Positions 58,039 through 64,000 of a DNA stretch of 64,000 bases are shown here, in pieces (position 1 is the stretch's first letter; each line of letters opens with the position of its first letter). The stretch covers positions 372,001 through 436,000 of the forward strand of contig JBIKIQ010000001.1 in assembly GCA_044361535.1 (NCBI GenBank), written 5' to 3'. Origin of the DNA: UBA952 sp044361535. GTDB taxonomy: Bacteria > Bacteroidota > Bacteroidia > Flavobacteriales_D > Crocinitomicaceae. Position numbers and translations under genes: made by a program. The notes beneath the pieces were generated by a model, which saw only the letters and a list, made by a program, of their open reading frames with translations, had not been told where the DNA came from and made no database searches.

Positions 58039-58977
58039 TTATGCGATTAGATTCATATCGTCTAAAACATCCATCACTCCTTTCACTGCATCTGCAGATT
58101 CGTATAACAATGCTTTTTCATCAGCTGTTAAATCTAATTCAATGATTTTCTCGATTCCGTTTTTGCCTAAAACAACCGGTACACCGAGGTAAATATCATT
58201 CAGGCCATATTCGCCTTGAAGCCATGCACAAACTGGGAATATTCTCCTTTGGTCACGTATAACTGCTTCAACCATTTGAGCTGCCGCTGCTCCTGGAGCA
58301 TACCAAGCTGAAGTGCCAAGCAATTTAACCATTTCGCCACCACCAAATTTAGCACGTTCGATAATTGCATCTAATTTATCTTTTTCAATCAATTCCGTTA
58401 CAGGGATTCCTGCTACAGTTGTGTAACGAGGAAGTGGAACCATTGTGTCTCCGTGTCCACCCATCAAAACTGCCTGTATATCTTTTGGAGAAACGTTTAG
58501 TTCAGTTGCCAAAAACGCTCTGTATCGAGCAGTATCAAGAACTCCAGCCATTCCAAAAACCTTTTTTGAATCAACCTTCGCAGTTAAATAGGAACAATAA
58601 GTCATTACGTCCAACGGATTGGAAACAATAATTAAAATGGCATCAGGTGAATGTTTAATTATGTTCTCAGTAACGGTCTTAACGATACCAGCGTTTGTTG
58701 CGATAAGGTCGTCACGAGACATTCCCGGTTTTCTTGGTAAACCAGAAGTAATAACTACAACATCTGAATTTGCAGTTTTCGAATAATCATTTGTAGATCC
58801 AATTGTTCTAGAATCGTACATGTTTATGGGAGATGTTTGCCAAATATCCAAAGCTTTACCTTCAGCAAAACCTTCTTTGATGTCAAGCAATACTATTTCA
58901 TTAGCTATTTCACGATGTGCTAATACATCTGCGCAGGTTGCACCAACATTTCCTGCTCCAACAACTGTAACTTTCAT
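58039..58977 (-). CDS. mdh: Malate dehydrogenase
   Basis: A 312-residue NAD-dependent dehydrogenase of the LDH-like MDH group, oxidising malate to oxaloacetate in the TCA cycle. It has the NAD fold VTVVGAGNVGATCADVL, the substrate loop with GLPRKPGMSRDDL (Arg pair that marks MDH over LDH), SNPLDVMTY, and the catalytic His in GGHGDTMVP. Length and motifs are those of the tetrameric form common in Bacteroidota. It has its own terminator and a divergent gap to the ECF sigma gene. Confidence 0.96.
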   Translation of the reverse strand: MKVTVVGAGNVGATCADVLAHREIANEIVLLDIKEGFAEGKALDIWQTSPINMYDSRTIGSTNDYSKTANSDVVVITSGLPRKPGMSRDDLIATNAGIVKTVTENIIKHSPDAILIIVSNPLDVMTYCSYLTAKVDSKKVFGMAGVLDTARYRAFLATELNVSPKDIQAVLMGGHGDTMVPLPRYTTVAGIPVTELIEKDKLDAIIERAKFGGGEMVKLLGTSAWYAPGAAAAQMVEAVIRDQRRIFPVCAWLQGEYGLNDIYLGVPVVLGKNGIEKIIELDLTADEKALLYESADAVKGVMDVLDDMNLIA

Positions 58978-59112
58978 ACTTCGAATTTTGATAGTAAATT
59001 AATTTTTTGAGTTCACGAATTTACTACTTTTCATAAAATATTACTTACTTTAAAAAAAATATTACGAATTTAGGCAACCGTCAAAATCAACAAACGTTTT
59101 TAGAAAGAAGAC

Positions 59113-59682
59113 TTGGAGAATATTGAGCAATTACGACATATAGTAGAAGGATGCGTCAGAAATGACAGAAGAGCGCAAGAACAGTTGTTCAAAATGTTTT
59201 ATGGGAAAATGTTCGCAGTATGTAAGAGATATATAAGCGATAGTGATACTGCTCAAGAGGTTCTCCAGGAAAGTTTTATAAAGGTCTTTGACAAAATTGG
59301 GGTTTTTGATTTCAAGGGTTCATTGGAAGGATGGGTGAGAAGAATTGTTGCGAATACAGCGATTGATTCTATCCGAAAATCCAAAAGGAATCCTTTCCAA
59401 ACCGATAGTGATTATGTGTTCAAGCAGGAAACTACTGAAGATATGATCATGCAAGAGGAATGGGACTTAACTGAATTAAAAGCAGAAGCAGCTATGGAGG
59501 CTATTGAACAGCTTTCTCCTGCTTATAGGGCAGTTTTCAATTTGTATGTAATTGAAGATTACACACACAAGGAAATTGCTGAAATGTTAGGTATAAATGA
59601 AGGTACATCAAAATCCAATTTAGCAAAAGCCAAAATGAATTTGCAAAAAATATTGAAGAAAAAATACAGTTCACATTTTTGA
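59113..59682 (+). CDS. RNA polymerase sigma factor, ECF type
   Basis: A 189-residue ECF sigma factor. Region 2 has YISDSDTAQEVLQESFIKVFDK and GSLEGWVRRIVANTAIDSIRK; region 4 has LSPAYRAVFNLYVIEDYTHKEIAEMLGINEGTSKSNLAKAK. The start is TTG at 59113, with a purine stretch (AAAGAAG) just upstream; no ATG fits without losing region 2. The following gene starts 1 bp after the stop and encodes a one-helix membrane protein, the usual position of an anti-sigma factor. Confidence 0.94.
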   Translation: MENIEQLRHIVEGCVRNDRRAQEQLFKMFYGKMFAVCKRYISDSDTAQEVLQESFIKVFDKIGVFDFKGSLEGWVRRIVANTAIDSIRKSKRNPFQTDSDYVFKQETTEDMIMQEEWDLTELKAEAAMEAIEQLSPAYRAVFNLYVIEDYTHKEIAEMLGINEGTSKSNLAKAKMNLQKILKKKYSSHF

Positions 59683-59683
59683 T

Positions 59684-60970
59684 ATGAAAGACAAAATAGA
59701 ACATAAATTTAAAGAGCTTCTTGAAAATCAAGAGTTTCCTTATGATTCTGCTGCTTGGGATTCAATGAGTAAATTGCTAGATCAGAAAATGCCAGTTGCA
59801 AAACCAACTAACTTTTACCGATGGTTATTAGGAGGTGCTGCAATTACTGCCATTGCAATTAGCACATATTTTTTAGTGAATTCATACAAACAAACAAATG
59901 ATCCCATTAAAATTTCAACAGACGTAAAAACTGACAATAAGGAAAAAACTAATTCTGTTAAAGAGGAAAATAAAGAGAACACAGATGTTCAAAAACAGAA
60001 AGAGGTTGAAATAAATGAGTCGAACGTGCCTTCAGATGGTTTTATTGGAAATAATCAAGATCCAATTTTAGCAAATCAAGATGCAAATAGCAATTATCTT
60101 GTTCAAGAAAAACAAATTCAGAAAAACCAATCAATTGAGCAAGTAATTGAAAATGTTCAGGATAAGGTGTTAGTTGATGAAAATAAAGTATTAATTGAAA
60201 ATAATGAAATTAAACCGGAAATTCATGCGGTTGTTTGTAAAAACGTTTGTATTGGTGAAGAACAAGTATTTGAAAATAAAAATGAGTATAAACTTTTTGT
60301 TATAAATCAAAATTTAGGTCAAACGGTTGCAACTATTCCATCAAAAAGTAAAATTTCTTTTGTCCCTAAAACAATTGGAAATTACGTGATAAAATCAAAT
60401 TCAGCCGTAATAAGCTCATTTGATGTTAAATCTGGCAATAAACCTAGTCTTGAAATTGAATCAACAATTACCTACGTCAAAGGCGTTCCTACGATTAAAG
60501 CCTCAACGAATGTAGAAAATGGGATAACATGGACAATAAATAATAAAACGTTAGGTTCTGTGACTAATGAAATTGAATTTAATCCATTCAAGTCAGGCAA
60601 TTATACAGTTACTGTGCGTTCGCAAGAAAATGGTTGTGCCATAGAAAATTCTCAAGGCCTGCAAATAAGTGAAGATTACAATTTGCTTGCGGTTAATGCT
60701 TTTGAACCGACTTCATTTGAACCAAAGCGTCAAACCTTCATTCCTTTTGCTCTCACGCAACGAGAAGTAAAATTTACGATGATTATTCTTGATCCACGCG
60801 ACGGAGGCTTGGTATACAAAACTTCAGACGCCTCTACACCATGGAATGGTACAGATATGCGTTCAGGGCAATTGGTTAAATCAGGTCAAGATTTCATTTG
60901 GAAAGTACAATTGGTAAATCCGTTGCCAGGTGAATCTAGCGAATACAAAGGAATAATCACTAAGCTGTAG
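59684..60970 (+). CDS. One-helix membrane protein, putative anti-sigma partner
   Basis: A 428-residue protein. The N-terminal ~45 residues are cytoplasmic and contain FPYDSAAWDSMSKLLDQK, a motif common at the head of Bacteroidota membrane proteins encoded after ECF sigma genes. One transmembrane helix (GGAAITAIAISTYFLVNS) follows. A long Lys/Glu/Asn-rich stretch (~75-190), Ig-like segments and a C-terminal domain (~345-428) with FTMIILDPRDGGLVYKT and PWNGTDMRSGQLV come next; the last part resembles the gliding-motility (type B) C-terminal domain. An anti-sigma or envelope-sensing role is inferred from position. Confidence 0.75.
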   Translation: MKDKIEHKFKELLENQEFPYDSAAWDSMSKLLDQKMPVAKPTNFYRWLLGGAAITAIAISTYFLVNSYKQTNDPIKISTDVKTDNKEKTNSVKEENKENTDVQKQKEVEINESNVPSDGFIGNNQDPILANQDANSNYLVQEKQIQKNQSIEQVIENVQDKVLVDENKVLIENNEIKPEIHAVVCKNVCIGEEQVFENKNEYKLFVINQNLGQTVATIPSKSKISFVPKTIGNYVIKSNSAVISSFDVKSGNKPSLEIESTITYVKGVPTIKASTNVENGITWTINNKTLGSVTNEIEFNPFKSGNYTVTVRSQENGCAIENSQGLQISEDYNLLAVNAFEPTSFEPKRQTFIPFALTQREVKFTMIILDPRDGGLVYKTSDASTPWNGTDMRSGQLVKSGQDFIWKVQLVNPLPGESSEYKGIITKL

Positions 60971-60991
60971 CTAGTAAACTATAAACAATGG

Positions 60992-61021
60992 AGCCCGTTT
61001 CAAAAGATTCGGGCTTTTTTA
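60992..61021 (+). terminator. Rho-independent terminator after the sigma operon
   Basis: AGCCCG (60992-60997) pairs with CGGGCT (61010-61015) around a 12-nt loop, followed by a run of T. Confidence 0.85.
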
Positions 61022-61051
61022 TTTTATACCGATTCAATTCTTTTTTATAAA

Positions 61052-61059
61052 TATCTTTG
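61052..61059 (+). promoter_or_regulatory. -7 box of trmD; leaderless start
   Basis: TATCTTTG matches TAnnTTTG exactly and ends 4 bp before the trmD ATG at 61064. With initiation a few bases downstream of the box, the mRNA would begin at or next to the start codon. Confidence 0.55.
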
Positions 61060-61063
61060 CTGA

Positions 61064-61738
61064 ATGAGAATTGATATTCTAACAGTTTTGCCTCAGTTAT
61101 TGGAAAGTCCATTTTCTGCTTCCATAATGAAACGAGCACAGGATAAAGGACACGTTGAAATATACATTCATAATATACGTGACTATTCGACTGATAAACA
61201 TAAAAATGTCGATGATTACCAATATGGAGGTGGAGCAGGTATGGTTTTATCGATTGAGCCCATTGCAACTTTGATCCAAAAGCTAAAAAATGAGCGTAAT
61301 TATGATGAAATTATTTATATGACACCAGATGGTACGGTGCTCGAACAAACTGATTGTAATTCCTTTTCGCTGAAGCAAAATTTAATGATTCTTTGCGGCC
61401 ATTATAAAGGGGTAGATGAGCGTATTCGTGAGCAGTACATCACAAAGGAAATTTCTATCGGATCCTATGTTTTATCCGGTGGGGAATTAGCAGCTGCCGT
61501 TTTAACCGATGCTATCGTTCGCTTAATTCCAGGAGTTTTGAACGATGAGACTTCAGCTTTGACAGATAGTTTTCAGGATAATTTACTTTCACCTCCAGTT
61601 TATACACGTCCCCCTGAATTTAATGGTTGGAAAGTTCCTGAAATACTCCTTTCCGGCAATTTACCGGCTATAGAGAAATGGCGTGAAGAACAAGCATTAA
61701 TAAGAACAAAGGATCGAAGACCTGATTTATTAGAATAA
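61064..61738 (+). CDS. trmD: tRNA (guanine-37-N1)-methyltransferase
   Basis: A 224-residue SPOUT methyltransferase that makes m1G37 in tRNAs with G36, preventing +1 frameshifting. It has MRIDILTVLPQLLESPF, the YGGGAGMVL substrate loop, ILCGHYKGVDER and the SAM-binding trefoil knot IGSYVLSGGELAAAVLTDA; PPVYTRPPEFNGWKVP is the C-terminal hallmark. The length is slightly short compared with E. coli (255), as is usual for this phylum. The gene that follows begins 2 bp after the stop. Confidence 0.96.
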   Translation: MRIDILTVLPQLLESPFSASIMKRAQDKGHVEIYIHNIRDYSTDKHKNVDDYQYGGGAGMVLSIEPIATLIQKLKNERNYDEIIYMTPDGTVLEQTDCNSFSLKQNLMILCGHYKGVDERIREQYITKEISIGSYVLSGGELAAAVLTDAIVRLIPGVLNDETSALTDSFQDNLLSPPVYTRPPEFNGWKVPEILLSGNLPAIEKWREEQALIRTKDRRPDLLE

Positions 61739-61740
61739 GA

Positions 61741-62751
61741 ATGGACTCTTTAACGCAAATAATACTTGGTGCTGCTGTTGCAGAAGCTGTTGGTGGTAAA
61801 AAACTTGGAAATAAGGCACCGCTATGGGGGGCGATTGCTGGTACAATTCCTGATTTAGATGTATTCTTGCGCTTTTTATACGATCCTATAGACGCCGCAT
61901 TGGTCCATAGAGGCTTTTCGCATTCTATTCTTTTTGCAGTGCTCTGTAGCCCAGTTTTTGCTTATGTTGTTCATCGAATTTATAAACAGAAATATGCTTA
62001 TAAAACTTGGTTATGGCTTTTCTTTTTCGGGATTATAACTCACCCCATTTTGGATATGTTCACCAATTATGGCACACAATTTCTCTGGCCCTTGGATTAT
62101 CGAATAACCTTCAATACTGTTTTTGTTGTTGATCCACTCTACACTCTTCCTTTCGGGCTTTGTGTACTTATTGTTTTGTTTTTAAAATCAACCAATAAAT
62201 GGAGATCCAAAATCAATTGGACAGGAATATTTTATTCATCCGCTTATTTAATTTGGGGAGTAGTTGTTAAATTAGTTATTCTTTCCAATTCAACTAGTTA
62301 TTTCAGCAAAGCAAATTATTTTACAGAAAATGAAATGGTTACGCCTATGCCATTAACCAGTTTCTATTGGATGATGTTAGGGGAGGATAAGGAAAATTAT
62401 TATGTTGGCTATAAATCAATTTTTAAACCTTTTCAAGTAAAAGATATCGATGTCCTTCCCAAAAATAAATTTAAAATCGATTCTTTGGTTTGGAGCGGGG
62501 ATGATAACACCAATAAACTAAAATTCATTTCTAATAATTACTATAATCTTGAAATTAAGAAAGATACAGTAGTGTTTTATGATTTACGTTTTGGAGTAGT
62601 GAGTAAGCTTACAAATAATAAATTACGAACGCCAATAATGGGATATGAAATTATTCACAAGGAAAATAAAGTGGTCAAAGTTAATCAACATAGAGGAAAG
62701 AATTTTTTTAAGTTCGTTGATTTTGATGCCTATTTGAATTGGATTTTTTAA
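61741..62751 (+). CDS. YdjM/DUF457-family membrane metal-dependent hydrolase
   Basis: A 336-residue integral membrane protein. The N-terminal half has the YdjM pattern: MDSLTQIILGAAVAEAVGGKK at the start, APLWGAIAGTIPDLDV, HRGFSHSILFAV and THPILDMFTNYG, which supply the conserved His/Asp residues of a putative metal site between helices. The C-terminal ~130 residues are soluble and beta-rich (NKLKFISNNYYNLEIKKDTVVFYDLRFG). E. coli YdjM is a LexA-regulated membrane protein; the reaction is unknown. It follows trmD after 2 bp and is probably cotranscribed with it. Confidence 0.87.
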   Translation: MDSLTQIILGAAVAEAVGGKKLGNKAPLWGAIAGTIPDLDVFLRFLYDPIDAALVHRGFSHSILFAVLCSPVFAYVVHRIYKQKYAYKTWLWLFFFGIITHPILDMFTNYGTQFLWPLDYRITFNTVFVVDPLYTLPFGLCVLIVLFLKSTNKWRSKINWTGIFYSSAYLIWGVVVKLVILSNSTSYFSKANYFTENEMVTPMPLTSFYWMMLGEDKENYYVGYKSIFKPFQVKDIDVLPKNKFKIDSLVWSGDDNTNKLKFISNNYYNLEIKKDTVVFYDLRFGVVSKLTNNKLRTPIMGYEIIHKENKVVKVNQHRGKNFFKFVDFDAYLNWIF

Positions 62752-62827
62752 GTTGAATACCATCAAATTGGATATATAAAAAGCTCTGAAAAGGTATAAA
62801 TTGTAATTTAGTAATAAAATAGAATTG

Positions 62828-64000
62828 ATGACACAAGAATGGATTTCTGAATTTACGCCTGCAAGTGAGGATGAATGGAAAGCACAGTTATTGAAAGAAT
62901 TAAAAGGGGATGATTCTAAATTAGTAACATACAATAAGATTGAAGAAATTACTCATTCGTCTTTTTACTATCCTGCTTCTAATAATTTAACATCAGATCA
63001 GACGCTATCCATACCGGTTCAACGTGGTTTCATGAAATCAAATAATCAATGGCGAAATGGCATTCAAATTTCTACATCTAATGAAATCGAAGCCAATAAA
63101 AAGGCTTTGCACGCTTTGATGTCTGGTTGTGATTTTATTCACTTTGTTTCTAATGCTAATACAAATTGGAATGTTGTCCTTAATGAAGTAGGGCTTTCTT
63201 ACATTCATACAACTTTTACACTTAAAAATAGTTCAGATTTTCATGATTTAATCCAGGTAATTGGACAAGAGAACTTGAGTTATTGTTCCTTTGATTTGCT
63301 CGAAGATACAATTTCTAAAGCTGAAATAAAAGATTTAATTCAGTCAGTTCAATTTCCTGTAATCCAAATAGATGGGTTTTCATTAAATCAATGTGGTGCA
63401 AATACTATTCAAGAATTAAGTTTTGTAACACAGAAAGCACATTTAGTACTTTTAAAGTTAATGAATCTGGGACTGACCATCGATGAAGCTGCAGCATGTA
63501 TTCATTTCAGAATGGGTGTTGGTAGCAATTATCTTATTGAAATAGCAAAGTTTAGATCCTTAAAAATTCTTTGGGCAAATTTGCTGAAAGCTTATAATCC
63601 TCTGCACAATTGTACGTTAAATTGTCAAATTACTGCTGAGGTGGGCTGGGTAAATAAATCTTTGAAAGATCCTCACACCAATTTACTAAGACAAACAACA
63701 GAGGCAATGAGTGCAATTCTCGGAGGAATAGATCGTTTAATCGTTCATCCTTATGATTCTTGTTCTAAAAAAGGAACAAGTAATTTCAGTGAAAGAATGG
63801 CTTTGAATATTTCAAATTTGCTTCAAGATGAAAGTTATTTTTCCAGTGTTTCAGACGCAATAGGAGGGAGTTATGCTATTGAATCTTTAACTAATGAATT
63901 AGCAAATAAAAGTTGGGATTTGTTTAAAGAAATAGATGTTTTACCAGTTGAATTACAGAATTTAGAGTGGGGAAATCGGGTTATGGAGAAAGCTAATCAA
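62828..64000 (+). CDS. mutA: Methylmalonyl-CoA mutase small subunit (3' end outside window)
   Basis: The frame from ATG 62828 stays open for 391 codons to the right edge. It reads MTQEWISEFTPASEDEWKAQ at the start, TIDEAAACIHFRMGVGSNYLIEIAKFRSLKILW in the middle (markers FRMGVGSNY and KFRSLKILW), NLLRQTTEAMSAILGG, and GGSYAIESLTNELANKSW. These are the barrel features of the methylmalonyl-CoA mutase small subunit, which pairs with MutB to interconvert methylmalonyl-CoA and succinyl-CoA. The small subunit lacks the B12-binding domain. mutB is expected just beyond the window. Confidence 0.93.
   Translation, partial: MTQEWISEFTPASEDEWKAQLLKELKGDDSKLVTYNKIEEITHSSFYYPASNNLTSDQTLSIPVQRGFMKSNNQWRNGIQISTSNEIEANKKALHALMSGCDFIHFVSNANTNWNVVLNEVGLSYIHTTFTLKNSSDFHDLIQVIGQENLSYCSFDLLEDTISKAEIKDLIQSVQFPVIQIDGFSLNQCGANTIQELSFVTQKAHLVLLKLMNLGLTIDEAAACIHFRMGVGSNYLIEIAKFRSLKILWANLLKAYNPLHNCTLNCQITAEVGWVNKSLKDPHTNLLRQTTEAMSAILGGIDRLIVHPYDSCSKKGTSNFSERMALNISNLLQDESYFSSVSDAIGGSYAIESLTNELANKSWDLFKEIDVLPVELQNLEWGNRVMEKANQ

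Noticed and set aside
62623..62934. Minus-strand ORF of 103 codons at the mutA start
   Set aside because: It overlaps the ends of two well-supported plus-strand genes and shows no recognisable domain.
1..64000. tRNA or rRNA genes
   Set aside because: No cloverleaf-like segment with a TTCGAATCC-type T-arm or rRNA-like stretch was noticed in the gaps; a tRNAscan run would settle it.

Overview
The window is low in G+C and reads as chromosomal DNA of a member of the Bacteroidota. The best fit is a Flavobacteriales / Crocinitomicaceae-like (Fluviicola-like) bacterium; the family is an inference. Signs of the phylum are type IX secretion (T9SS) sorting domains of both type A (first gene) and type B (38184-40667), -7 boxes of the form TAnnTTTG, near-absence of Shine-Dalgarno sequences with frequent TAATG stop/start overlaps, FISUMP and DUF1573 proteins, a PorE-like OmpA protein, and a split methylmalonyl-CoA mutase. 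No rRNA, tRNA, CRISPR array, prophage or insertion sequence was seen.

Layout. 1-4424: 3' part of a repeat-built adhesin plus two small unknown genes. 4425-4685: palindrome-rich convergent intergenic region. 4686-10315 (minus): uvrA, a lytic transglycosylase lipoprotein, a beta-helix lipoprotein and a DUF1573 lipoprotein. 10462-13350: unknown gene, sigma-like gene, lipoprotein, aroK, small membrane protein. 13584-15227: five short membrane-protein genes (TM2, CCC-motif, DUF2752, TM2, DUF2752). 15293-15857: RHH/MazF-type toxin-antitoxin pair. 15883-19139 (minus): sterol-desaturase-family hydroxylase and PorE-like protein. 19295-23056: sigma factor, crtI, crtB, idi and a QueD/PTPS gene forming a carotenoid operon. 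23115-25716: M28 peptidase and L-2-hydroxyglutarate oxidase. 25776-30130: three near-identical cassettes, each with promoter region, small exported protein and terminator, plus a divergent fourth member, a DUF4143 ATPase with a 23-bp tandem array, and a FISUMP gene. 30155-31624 (minus): HtrA protease. 31753-38108: dapF, unknown gene, GNAT, mltG, glycosylasparaginase and beta-mannosidase, tightly overlapped. 38184-40667: type B T9SS cargo. 40750-45248 (minus): K+ channel, RRM protein, leuS. 45326-49783: FISUMP protein, VWA membrane protein, CCA-adding enzyme. 49840-51755 (minus): second DUF4143 ATPase with a 32-bp tandem array, a DUF1573 gene remnant, an ABM-domain protein. 51850-55076: three exported prolyl isomerases, two of them multi-domain fusions. 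55147-57957 (minus): BtuFCD-type ABC importer. 58039-58977 (minus): mdh. 59113-62751: ECF sigma factor with a membrane partner, trmD and a YdjM-type membrane protein. 62828-64000: 5' part of mutA.

Most genes are housekeeping or cell-envelope functions. Three things stand out. (1) Both DUF4143 ATPases, about 23 kb apart, have an exact-period tandem repeat array directly upstream; the repeats differ in sequence and period but each is built on an inverted-symmetric core. (2) The 25.8-30.1 kb cassettes encode mini-proteins that look like a free-standing T9SS sorting domain, and each cassette carries helically phased ACGT half-sites. (3) Prolyl isomerases occur as cyclophilin-FKBP and DUF1573-cyclophilin-FKBP fusions with the same His-rich tail, close to a truncated DUF1573 gene.
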